From Phycisphaerae bacterium (GTDB taxonomy: Bacteria > Planctomycetota > Phycisphaerae > Phycisphaerales > SM1A02), in NCBI GenBank assembly GCA_030432455.1, contig JAUIHC010000052.1, forward strand, positions 1-12,101: a stretch of DNA of 12,101 bases. Direction: 5' to 3'. The notes under the pieces are model-generated. The model did no database searches. It had not been told where the DNA came from and saw nothing but the letters and a program-made list of their open reading frames with translations. A program made the translations under genes and the position numbers. Each line of letters begins with the position of its first letter. Position 1 is the stretch's first letter. Of this stretch, positions 6,137-12,101 are shown in pieces.

Positions 6137-6175
6137 TCACACGTTCTCTGGCGAGCACATGGAGCTGGTTGGCTG

Positions 6176-7414
6176 ATGATCCTGATGAATGCCATCGTGA
6201 TGCTGGTGACTGCTGCGATCGGGGCCGGAGCGTCCGATGACGCCGCGTCTCCCCGCTGGCTCCGGGGGAACACGCACACCCACACCCTCTGGAGCGACGG
6301 CGACGCCCCGCCGGAGACGGTCGTCGCGTGGTACGTCGATCACGGTTACGACTTCCTCGTGCTCAGCGATCACAACCTCGTGCAGAACGGCGAGCGGTGG
6401 TTCGACGTCTCCCCCGACGGGCGGCTCACGCCCGCGAAGGTCGAGGCGGTTCGAGATCGGTTCGGCGACGACTGGCCGGTGCTCGACCGGACCGACGCGG
6501 GCGGCGAGCGGATGCGGCTTCGCACGCTCGACGAACTCAAGGCGAGGTTCGACCGTCCGGACGAGTTCGTGCTCGTGCCCGGCGAGGAGGTCACCTCGGC
6601 GTTCCGCATGGCACAGGTGCACATCAACGCCTTGAACGTGGACGAAACGATCACGCCGCGACGGCCCGACGGCGTGCAGGCGACGATCCAGGCGATTCTC
6701 GACGCGATCATCGCGTGGGGCGAGGCGAACGACCGGCCGGTGCTCGCGCACATCAATCACCCGAACTTCCGCAAGTCGCTCGCGTCGGTGAACCTCGCGG
6801 AGATGCGGGGCGAGCGGTTCTTCGAGGTCTACAACGGGCATCGCAGCGTCGAGAACGAACGGATCGGCGATCGCCCCTCGACCGAGGAGATGTGGGATCG
6901 CGCCCTGGTGGCGCGTCTGCACGAGGGCGCGGGCGACGGCGGCATGCTCTACGGCATCGCGACCGACGACGCCCACGACCACTACGCGGCGAATGCGGTG
7001 TCGATTCCGGGGCGGGGATGGATCATGGTGCGGTGCGACCGGGTCGAACCCGACGCGATCATCGGGGCGATGCGCCGCGGCGACTGCTACGCCTCGAGCG
7101 GCGTCTTCCTCGACGATGTGCGACTGGAGGCCGATCGACTCGTGATCGACCCGGCGATCGTCGCGGATGCCGGCGAGGACGAGACCCTGACGATCGAGTT
7201 CATCGGAACGCGGGTGGCGGACGGCGTGCCGGGCGAGGTTGGCGAGGTGCTCTCGCGGGTGGTGCAGCCGCTTGGGTCGGGCGAGCCGTCGGTGTATCGG
7301 TTCGCCGGCGACGAGTTGTACGTCCGGGCGAGACTCACAAGCAGCCGCCCGCATCCGCGGCCCTACGCCTCAGGCGATCGAGAGATGGCATGGACGCAGC
7401 CGGTCCGGCGGTGA
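6176..7414 (+). CDS. Secreted PHP-domain metal-dependent hydrolase
   Basis: 412 residues. The start ATG 6176 has GGAG at 6161-6164; an alternative ATG at 6185 is further from it. Residues 1-19 form a hydrophobic export signal or membrane anchor. The PHP (polymerase and histidinol phosphatase) fold is shown by metal-ligand motifs in order: GNTHTHTLWSDGD (H34, H36, D41), LSDHN (D65, H66), GEEV (E137/E138), HINHPNF (H192, H195) and TDDAHDH (D265, H267). Exported PHP proteins are predicted phosphoesterases or amidohydrolase-like enzymes; the substrate cannot be told from sequence. Residues after about 300 form a C-terminal segment with beta character (DETLTIEFIGTRVADG) that may be a separate domain. 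The gene is flanked by REP-like DNA upstream and repeat R1 downstream. Confidence 0.9.
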   Translation: MILMNAIVMLVTAAIGAGASDDAASPRWLRGNTHTHTLWSDGDAPPETVVAWYVDHGYDFLVLSDHNLVQNGERWFDVSPDGRLTPAKVEAVRDRFGDDWPVLDRTDAGGERMRLRTLDELKARFDRPDEFVLVPGEEVTSAFRMAQVHINALNVDETITPRRPDGVQATIQAILDAIIAWGEANDRPVLAHINHPNFRKSLASVNLAEMRGERFFEVYNGHRSVENERIGDRPSTEEMWDRALVARLHEGAGDGGMLYGIATDDAHDHYAANAVSIPGRGWIMVRCDRVEPDAIIGAMRRGDCYASSGVFLDDVRLEADRLVIDPAIVADAGEDETLTIEFIGTRVADGVPGEVGEVLSRVVQPLGSGEPSVYRFAGDELYVRARLTSSRPHPRPYASGDREMAWTQPVRR

Positions 7415-7428
7415 GGGTGGTGGCGGAG

Positions 7429-7562
7429 AGCCCCCTCCGCCCGCTTCGCGGGCACCTCCCCCGCACGCGGGGGAGGGGAATTGCGGGGGGCGCGCCGACA
7501 GCACGATTCCGCTCCCCCGTCTTCGGGGGAGCTGTCGCCGAAGGCGGGCAACTGAGGGGGCT
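7429..7562. repeat. Repeat R1: hairpin-rich element with terminal inverted repeats
   Basis: About 134 bp bounded by agccccctc (7429-7437) and its perfect complement gagggggct (7554-7562). Inside are three hairpins: cccgcttcgcgggc; a 10-bp stem cctcccccgc/gcgggggagg; and ctcccccg-tctt-cgggggag nested within cgacagc/gctgtcg. R2 (8007-8134) is nearly identical, with about 5 substitutions and one short indel. R1 ends 12 bases before the DUF559 stop codon and starts 15 bases after the PHP stop, so it may also terminate both convergent transcripts. Confidence 0.85.
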
Positions 7563-7573
7563 TGCTCGACGGC

Positions 7574-7960
7574 TCAATCGTCTCGATCCGCCAAGACCTT
7601 TCGAACGTCCTTCGCGACGGCGTCCGCGTCCCGAAGCACCTCGGCATTCGAGTACCGCACCACCCGATAGCCACATCGCTCCAGATAGTGGGTCCGCTCG
7701 TCGTCGTATTGCTCTCGATATCGATGCGACTCCCCGTCGATCTCAATCACCAGCTTTGCTGCGATGCAGACGAAGTCCACGACGTACGGGCCGATTGGAT
7801 GCTGACGACGAAAATGATGGCCGTTGATCTGACGCCGACGGAGCAACGACCAGAGCAGCCGTTCAGGCAGCGTGGTGTCGCGGCGGAGCTCGCGAGCACG
7901 TCGACGTCCATTCATGAGACGTCGCTTGTACCCCGCGTCGTCGCGATTTCTGAGTTTCAC
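7574..7960 (-). CDS. DUF559 (Vsr-like, PD-(D/E)XK) endonuclease-domain protein
   Basis: 128 residues on the minus strand from GTG at 7960; an internal ATG at codon 16 (7915) is an equally possible start, since neither has a clear ribosome binding site. The protein matches the DUF559 pattern: RARELRRDTTLPERLLW (helix), then HHFRRQHPIGPYVVDFVC, then KLVIEIDGESH. D62, E73, D75 and H79 are candidate metal or catalytic residues, consistent with the very-short-patch-repair/PD-(D/E)XK nuclease fold assigned to this family. A basic N-terminus (about 10 Arg/Lys in the first 27 residues) suits DNA binding. The family is about this long, so the gene appears intact. It is the only minus-strand gene here and is enclosed by repeats R1 and R2. 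A DNA-nicking or repair role is inferred from the fold; no partner methylase is nearby. Confidence 0.88.
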   Translation of the reverse strand: MKLRNRDDAGYKRRLMNGRRRARELRRDTTLPERLLWSLLRRRQINGHHFRRQHPIGPYVVDFVCIAAKLVIEIDGESHRYREQYDDERTHYLERCGYRVVRYSNAEVLRDADAVAKDVRKVLADRDD

Positions 7961-7976
7961 GAAGAAACGCAGTGGC

Positions 7977-7992
7977 GGTGACGAAAGTCACC
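7977..7992 (-). other. GAAA-tetraloop hairpin beside the DUF559 gene start
   Basis: ggtgac-gaaa-gtcacc forms a 6-bp stem with a GNRA-type loop when read on the plus strand. It lies 17 bases upstream of the DUF559 start and 14 bases from R2. It could affect that gene's transcription or translation, or mark the cassette edge. Confidence 0.3.
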
Positions 7993-8006
7993 GAGTCGGC
8001 CAAGTA

Positions 8007-8134
8007 CCCCCTCCGCCCGCTTCGAGGGCACCTCCCCCGCACGCGGGGGAGGGGAATTGCGGGGGGCGCGCCGACAGCACGATTCCGCCCCCCCGTCTTC
8101 GGGGGAGCTGTCGCCGAAGGCGAGTGAGGGGGCT
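8007..8134. repeat. Repeat R2: second copy, upstream of DUF559 gene
   Basis: Nearly identical to R1 in the same orientation: ccccctc (8007-8013), the three internal hairpins, and gaggggg (8126-8132). Visible differences from R1 are cttcg-a-ggg for cttcg-c-ggg, cgcccccc for cgctcccc, and aggcgagtgag for aggcgggcaactgag. Its left flank gaaagtcaccgagtcggcc (7983-8001) recurs at R3. Confidence 0.85.
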
Positions 8135-8180
8135 CCCACGACGACTCGGCGGCGTCGGAAAGTCACCGAGTCGGCCGAAT

Positions 8181-8254
8181 GCCCCCTCCGCCCGCTTCGC
8201 GGGCACCTCCCCCGCTTCGCGGGGGAGGGGAATTGCGGGGCTTGCTCGACGGCT
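8181..8254. repeat. Repeat R3: internally deleted copy with hybrid flanks
   Basis: The left half matches R1/R2 (gccccctccgcccgcttcgc onward to ggggaattgcgggg), then jumps between G-runs, missing about 75 bp, to cttgctcgacggct (8241-8254). That 14-mer is exactly the R1 right flank (7561-7574). The left flank gaaagtcaccgagtcggcc (8158-8176) is exactly the R2 left flank. cgactcgg (8142-8149) and ccgagtcg (8166-8173) form an inverted pair between R2 and R3. No gene is seen in 7961-8316 besides these repeats. Confidence 0.8.
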
Positions 8255-8316
8255 TGGCGGCAAGCGACACCCGCGAGGATTCGCCACCACCCCCCCGAAT
8301 CGCCGACAATCCCCGT

Positions 8317-9945
8317 GTGACCCCCGCCCCGTCCGATCCCAATCCGACCGCCCCGCCGCTTTCGGCCTCCGACCTCGACGCCCCGACGCTTGACCGTGTG
8401 TCCAAGCTGCTCGACGCCGGGCGGCCCATTGACGCGGACGTGCTGCTTCGGGCCTCCGACCGGCGTCGCGGGGTATCCGACTCGCTCCGCCATAAAGCGG
8501 GACAGGCGACATTTTCCGGCGACGGCCGAAAAATGTCGCCTGTCCCGCTTTTCGACCCCGCGGTGTCCGACGATCCGGCCGCCTCTCTCCTTCGCGTGCG
8601 GATCGCCCTCGCTCGGCGCGATCCCGTCCGCATCGCCGCCGCCGTCGCCGCCCAGCTTCGCCTCACTCCCGCCCGCCCCGATCTTCGACTCGCCCTCGTC
8701 CGCGCCTGCTACGTGCTCGGCCGCCTCGACGACGGTCTCGACGCCGTGCAGTCGATCCGCATCCCCCCCACCCATCCGCTCACGCCCGAAGTCCGATGGT
8801 GGCACGCCCGGCTGCTCGTCCGGGCTCGCCGCGTCGATGACGCCCGGGCCGTTCTGGCGACCCTTGCCCGCCACCCCGGTGCCGCCCCGCTGGCCGAGGC
8901 GATCCTCGGCGACATCGAGATGCTCGACGGCGATCTCGAGGCCGCCCGCCGTCGCCTCGCCGCGCTCCTCGCCGATGACGCCGCCCCCATCCGAGCCCGC
9001 CGCGACGCCGCGTTCACCCTCGCCCGCGTCTGCGATCGACTCGACGATCCCGACGCCGCCTTCGCCGCCGCCGCGACCGCCCACGGCCTTCGCGAGACGC
9101 CGTTCGACCCCGACGACTTCGACCGGGAGATCGACGCGATCATCGCCCGGTTCGATGCCGACTGGTTCGCCACCGCCCCCTGCGGCACGGTGACCGACGA
9201 CCGCCCCGTCCTGATCGTCGGACTGCCCCGCTCGGGCACCTCGCTGCTCGAACAGATCATCGCCTCGCATCCGCGGGCCGGAGGCGTCGGAGAGCGACAG
9301 GACCCCTTCCGCATCATCGAGAACCTCGACGCCCTCGCCGCGGCCCGCGGCGGCACGGTCACGTCGGACGATCTCGACGACGAGGCGTCGGCGTACCTCG
9401 CCATGCTCGACGCCTGCCTCGGCCCCCGCGACCGGATCGTCAACAAGGCCCTCGGACTCGAGCGGACGCTCGGCTGGATGGCTCGGGTGCTCCCCGGACT
9501 TCGCGTGATCCGTCTCGATCGCGACCCTCGGGACACGCTGCTCTCGATCCATCAGCACCCGCTCAGCGAGCAGCTCTATCCCTGGGCCGGCGACCTCGCC
9601 CATCTCGTGCGGGTCCACGCGGGGTTCACGCGTCTCATGGATCACTGGCGGCGCGTGCTGCCGATTCCCATGCTCGACCTGCGATACGAGGACCTCGTCG
9701 ATCATCAGGCCCGGGAGACCGATCGACTGCTCGCCTTCCTCGGTCTCGATCCCGATCCCGCATGCCTGCGGTTCCACGAGTCCGACCGCGTGGTGCTCAC
9801 GCCCTCGCACGATCAGGTGCGACAGCCGATGAATCGCCGCGGAATCGGCCGCTGGCGACGGTACGCTCGCCACCTCGGGCCGATCCTCGACGCCCACCCC
9901 CCCGACGCCGACGCCGCCCCCGACTCGAGGCCGACCGCTCCATGA
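8317..9945 (+). CDS. TPR-repeat sulfotransferase (paralogue B) with REP hairpin in frame
   Basis: 542 residues from GTG 8317. The frame is open back to 8179, but that stretch is repeat R3 DNA. A possible -10 box, gacaat (8305-8310), lies 6 bases before GTG, similar to the two leaderless genes upstream. Residues 19-48 begin a TPR-type region. Residues 54-80 are encoded by an inverted pair of REP-like repeats (SLRHKAGQATF ... KMSPVPLF), which adds about 32 residues compared with paralogue C. Residues 85-290 continue the helical repeats. The PAPS loop LIVGLPRSGTSLLEQI is at 299-314, and DRDPRDTLLS at 401-410 is the 3'-phosphate motif. The end carries LTPSHDQVRQPM. Predicted role: cytoplasmic PAPS-dependent sulfotransferase, acceptor unknown. 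The stop overlaps the next start (ATGA, 9942-9945). Confidence 0.88.
   Translation: MTPAPSDPNPTAPPLSASDLDAPTLDRVSKLLDAGRPIDADVLLRASDRRRGVSDSLRHKAGQATFSGDGRKMSPVPLFDPAVSDDPAASLLRVRIALARRDPVRIAAAVAAQLRLTPARPDLRLALVRACYVLGRLDDGLDAVQSIRIPPTHPLTPEVRWWHARLLVRARRVDDARAVLATLARHPGAAPLAEAILGDIEMLDGDLEAARRRLAALLADDAAPIRARRDAAFTLARVCDRLDDPDAAFAAAATAHGLRETPFDPDDFDREIDAIIARFDADWFATAPCGTVTDDRPVLIVGLPRSGTSLLEQIIASHPRAGGVGERQDPFRIIENLDALAAARGGTVTSDDLDDEASAYLAMLDACLGPRDRIVNKALGLERTLGWMARVLPGLRVIRLDRDPRDTLLSIHQHPLSEQLYPWAGDLAHLVRVHAGFTRLMDHWRRVLPIPMLDLRYEDLVDHQARETDRLLAFLGLDPDPACLRFHESDRVVLTPSHDQVRQPMNRRGIGRWRRYARHLGPILDAHPPDADAAPDSRPTAP
8477..8553. repeat. Inverted REP-like pair (long hairpin) inside coding sequence
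   Basis: The left arm 8477-8516 matches the 40-bp REP unit of the 6001-6136 cluster with one mismatch (ccgact for ccgaca). The right arm 8530-8551 is its inverted copy. Bases 8494-8515 pair perfectly with 8530-8551 (22 bp). After one C-A mismatch, cggc/gccg continues to a gacg loop. The hairpin is read through by the sulfotransferase frame without a stop. Confidence 0.9.
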
Positions 9946-11399
9946 CCGCACCCCCCGGCATCGACGCCCGACTCCGCGACGCGCAGACGCTCATGCAGGC
10001 CCGCCGCTTCGCCCAGGCCGCCAAGATTCTTCGCGAGTCGGGGGCCGAGGCCCCCGACGATCCGCGGGTCGATCTTCTCGCCGCGAGCGTCGCGGGCGCA
10101 CGGCACGATCATGCCGGTACCCTCGCCTCGATCGACGCGGCCATCGCGAAAGGGGCGAGCCCGCCACCCCAGATCGTCTTCGCCCGCATCCACGCCCTCT
10201 ACACCCTCGGCCGGATCGACGACGCCCTCGCCGCGATCGAATCGACCCACGCCGCCCCGGGATCACCACTCGCCCACAACCTGCTCGGCCTGCAGGCGAA
10301 GTGCCTGGAGCGGGACGGCGACCTGGCGGCATTCACAGACACCCTCGACCGCCTCGCCGCCAACGAGGGCGACTCCCCCCGACTCGATCGCCTTCGAGCG
10401 ACGCTCGAGCGCCGATCCGGCGACCGTGACGCGGCGATCGCCCGCCTGCAACGGACCCTCGATCGGCCCGATGCGACACCGCCCGACCGCATGGGGGCGG
10501 CCTTCGACCTCGCCCGGCTCCTCGACGCCGCGGGCCGGTACGACGAGGCGTTCGCGGCGGCCTCCGTCGGGAACCGGATGGTCACCCCCGCCTTTGATCC
10601 CGCCGAGGACGCACGGCGAGTGGACGACCTGATCGCGACCATGACCGCCGCGGCCCTCGACGCCCTTCCGACCTCCTCGATCGAATCGGTCCAGCCGGTC
10701 TTCATCGTCGGGATGCCCCGCACCGGAACCTCGCTTCTGGAGCAGATCGTGGCCGCCCATCCGCAGGCGGGGGGCGTCGGCGAACGGCAGGATCCGTTCA
10801 TCCTGCTCGAGGACCTCACCGCCGAGACGGGGCTCGGGTTTCCCGACCTCCTCTCCGCCCTCCCGATCGAGCGACTCGACGCCGCGGCAACGGCGTATCT
10901 GTCCATGCTCGCCCGCGTCGGGGCCACCGAATCGCGGGTCACCAACAAGGCCCTCGGCCTCGATCGCGTGATCGGTTTCCTCGCCCGACTGCTGCCCGGC
11001 GCCAGGTTCCTCTGGATCCACCGGGATCCGAGGGATGCGATCCTCTCGGCGTACCTGCACCAGATCCACCAACCGTGGGCGTGGCGGCTGGAGCATCTGG
11101 CGGCCGCCCACGAGTCTCATCAGCGACTTCGGTCGCACTGGACCAGGACGCTGACCGACCGGTCGCTCGACCTCGCCTACAAGGATCTCGTCTCGTCGCC
11201 GACCGCGTCGATCGAGCGGGTCCTCGGCCATCTCGGCCTGCCCTCGGATCCTCGCTGCGACCGGTTCCACGAATCCGATCGGGTGGTGCTGACCCCGTCC
11301 CACGATCAGGTCCGAGCGCCGATGAGTCGCGGGGCCCTCGATCGGTGGCGACACTACGACCGCCACCTCGGTGCGATCCTCGGTCGGTTCTCGGACTGA
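9942..11399 (+). CDS. TPR-repeat sulfotransferase (paralogue C)
   Basis: 485 residues. The ATG at 9942 overlaps the previous gene's TGA in the arrangement ATGA, so the two are probably one operon with coupled translation; upstream in-frame codons lie inside the preceding gene. Residues 8-240 are TPR-like helices (RDAQTLMQARRFAQAAKILR, YTLGRIDDALAAIEST, FDLARLLDAAGRYDEAFAAA). The PAPS 5'-phosphosulfate loop FIVGMPRTGTSLLEQI spans 254-269. HRDPRDAILS (360-369) is the 3'-phosphate motif. The C-terminus has VVLTPSHDQVRAPMSRG and DRWRHYDRHLG, conserved with paralogue B. It is closer to B than to A in the motifs EQI.A.HP.AGGVGERQDPF and FHESDRVVLTPSHDQVR. The acceptor substrate is unknown. There is no export signal. 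No terminator hairpin is seen after the stop. Confidence 0.9.
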   Translation: MTAPPGIDARLRDAQTLMQARRFAQAAKILRESGAEAPDDPRVDLLAASVAGARHDHAGTLASIDAAIAKGASPPPQIVFARIHALYTLGRIDDALAAIESTHAAPGSPLAHNLLGLQAKCLERDGDLAAFTDTLDRLAANEGDSPRLDRLRATLERRSGDRDAAIARLQRTLDRPDATPPDRMGAAFDLARLLDAAGRYDEAFAAASVGNRMVTPAFDPAEDARRVDDLIATMTAAALDALPTSSIESVQPVFIVGMPRTGTSLLEQIVAAHPQAGGVGERQDPFILLEDLTAETGLGFPDLLSALPIERLDAAATAYLSMLARVGATESRVTNKALGLDRVIGFLARLLPGARFLWIHRDPRDAILSAYLHQIHQPWAWRLEHLAAAHESHQRLRSHWTRTLTDRSLDLAYKDLVSSPTASIERVLGHLGLPSDPRCDRFHESDRVVLTPSHDQVRAPMSRGALDRWRHYDRHLGAILGRFSD

Positions 11400-11448
11400 C
11401 GAAGCCCCCCCCCATCGCCGCCAGTGCCTTCCGGGGACATCCGACTCG

Positions 11449-11462
11449 GAATTGTTCAATTC
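11449..11462. promoter_or_regulatory. Operator-like AT-rich dyad
   Basis: gaattg-tt-caattc is a perfect inverted repeat in an AT-rich island, centred about 22 bases upstream of the predicted -35 box of the last gene. The position would suit a regulator-binding site; the regulator is unknown. Confidence 0.35.
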
Positions 11463-11476
11463 TCCGACATTTCCTG

Positions 11477-11504
11477 TTGGCGCAGGATCCGCCTCTGCTA
11501 CCAT
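11477..11504 (+). promoter_or_regulatory. Sigma70-type promoter with extended -10
   Basis: TTGGCG (11477-11482), a 16-base spacer and TACCAT (11499-11504), preceded by TGC (extended -10). Transcription would start near 11511, giving a leader of about 115 bases before the gene at 11625. Confidence 0.5.
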
Positions 11505-11584
11505 CACCTCGTCAAGGCACCGTTCCCCGCCTGACTCGTGCTTCCCAGTTCCTGTTCGACATCACTTCTCAGATCAGTCGAACA

Positions 11585-11602
11585 CCGACCCTTCCCGGTC
11601 GG
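11585..11602 (+). other. 5' leader hairpin before ribosome binding site
   Basis: ccgacc (11585-11590) pairs with ggtcgg (11597-11602) around a 6-base loop, ending 7 bases before the AAGGAG at 11610-11615. It may protect the transcript or modulate translation of the downstream gene. Confidence 0.35.
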
Positions 11603-11624
11603 CAATTTCAAGGAGTCTCCAGAG

Positions 11625-12101
11625 ATGGACAAGCGTTTCGTTCTCTCCGTGGCCGGCATCGCTGGTGCCGCCGTCGCCGCCCCGGCCCTCGCCGAGGACA
11701 TCACCTTCACGATGCACCTCGACTACTGGGCCGGCGAGCATGGCATGAACTTCTCGAACGGCTCGGGTGGCGTGTCCACCTACGTCTCCGGCGGCTACAT
11801 CCTCGCCGTCTCGAGCGGTTCCGCGACCGTGAACAGCGTCTCGATCACCTCGTGGACGTCGGGCGTCTCGCCCTACACCTCCGGCTACCGCTTCACCGTG
11901 GGCGCCTCGGTGGACGCCGGCACCTACAACGTCCTGCTCACCGACTCGTACGGTGACGGCTGGCAGTGGAACAACGTCAACGGTTCCGACGCCTTTGCCG
12001 TCAGCGGCAACGTCTCGGGCGACACCGCGATCAGCTTCGGCAGCGGCTCGAGCCGCACCGGCTCGGTCACCGTCACCCCGGCCCCGGGCGCCCTCGCGCT
12101 C
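11625..12101 (+). CDS. PEP-CTERM-like exported protein (3), cut by window edge
   Basis: 159 residues are visible and no stop is reached. The ATG at 11625 has AAGGAG at 11610-11615, 9 bases upstream. Residues 1-23 form a signal peptide, MDKR followed by an Ala/Gly/Val core and ending PALA before ED. The mature part is Ser/Gly/Tyr-rich beta-type sequence. It contains DSYGDGW (107-113), a calcium-loop-like motif I have seen in secreted proteins of marine bacteria. The sequence stops at PAPGALAL, which should be the start of a PEP-CTERM-like sorting tail with its hydrophobic segment and arginine end outside the window. The promoter, long leader and strong ribosome binding site suggest good expression. 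The precise function is unknown. Confidence 0.85.
   Translation, partial: MDKRFVLSVAGIAGAAVAAPALAEDITFTMHLDYWAGEHGMNFSNGSGGVSTYVSGGYILAVSSGSATVNSVSITSWTSGVSPYTSGYRFTVGASVDAGTYNVLLTDSYGDGWQWNNVNGSDAFAVSGNVSGDTAISFGSGSSRTGSVTVTPAPGALAL

Larger units (their letters stand above)
7429..8134. mobile_element. Candidate repeat-bracketed DUF559 cassette
   Basis: A DUF559 endonuclease-like gene on the minus strand lies between two same-orientation, nearly identical repeats (R1 and R2), each with inverted ends and internal hairpins. The cassette totals about 0.7 kb. No target-site duplication was identified and no transposase or integrase is present, so movement is inferred only from architecture and from the third, partial repeat copy (R3) next door. 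Confidence 0.35.

Noticed and set aside
4150..6285. Long open frame on the minus strand (711 codons)
   Set aside because: Antisense to the HAF and sulfotransferase genes. The translation is Arg/Gly/Pro-rich with no domain, as expected from high-GC third positions.
6328..7827. Plus-strand open frame of 499 codons overlapping the PHP gene
   Set aside because: Out of frame with the PHP metal motifs and Arg-rich; it continues through R1 and antisense to the DUF559 gene.
8179..8316. N-terminal extension of sulfotransferase B from ATG 8179
   Set aside because: The stretch is repeat R3 sequence and translates to Pro/Arg-rich filler. GTG 8317 fits the paralogue's N-terminus better.
9762..9941. Longer N-terminus for sulfotransferase C
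   Set aside because: It lies wholly inside gene B in another frame, and the ATGA overlap at 9942 is a standard coupled start.
7957..9951. Long open frame on the minus strand (664 codons)
   Set aside because: Antisense to sulfotransferase B and running through repeats R2 and R3. The composition is a GC shadow, while the plus strand has clear PAPS motifs.

Overview
The window is GC-rich DNA that looks like a marine planctomycete of the Phycisphaerae type. This is inferred from gene content: planctomycete-style dockerin repeats (VDGADLGLLLAAWG type), a HAF-repeat secreted protein, three PEP-CTERM-like proteins with 'PAVPG/PAPG ... RRRRR' tails, and TPR-sulfotransferases. No rRNA or other taxonomic marker is present.

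Layout. The first 95 bases are the C-terminus of a small phage-like hypothetical protein. A secreted single-dockerin protein follows (236-727). Next is an RNA-like region (about 744-960): a tRNA-Arg(ACG)-like molecule with good anticodon and T arms but no D arm, followed directly by a strong terminator hairpin. Two PEP-CTERM-like exported proteins follow (1193-1849 and 2216-2899). Their bodies are unrelated, but they share an exact 89-bp 3' module (arginine tail, stop codon and terminator hairpin). A HAF-repeat protein with a two-repeat dockerin (3171-4412) and a TPR-sulfotransferase (4468-5967) appear to be transcribed without leaders.

The middle (5968-8316) is accessory DNA. It holds a cluster of REP-like repeats, a secreted PHP-domain metal hydrolase (6176-7414), and a minus-strand DUF559 endonuclease-like gene (7574-7960). 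Two nearly identical, hairpin-rich repeats of about 130 bp, ending in inverted repeats, bracket the DUF559 gene. A third, internally deleted copy lies beside them. Two more TPR-sulfotransferases (8317-9945 and 9942-11399) overlap by ATGA. The first of them carries an inverted REP pair inside its reading frame. The window ends inside a third PEP-CTERM-like gene (11625 to edge) with its own promoter, operator-like dyad and strong ribosome binding site.

Functionally, the window is dominated by exported surface proteins and probable PAPS-dependent sulfotransferases, interrupted by repeat families. The best candidates for something undescribed are the DUF559-plus-repeat cassette, the REP hairpin translated inside a sulfotransferase, and the D-armless tRNA-like gene.
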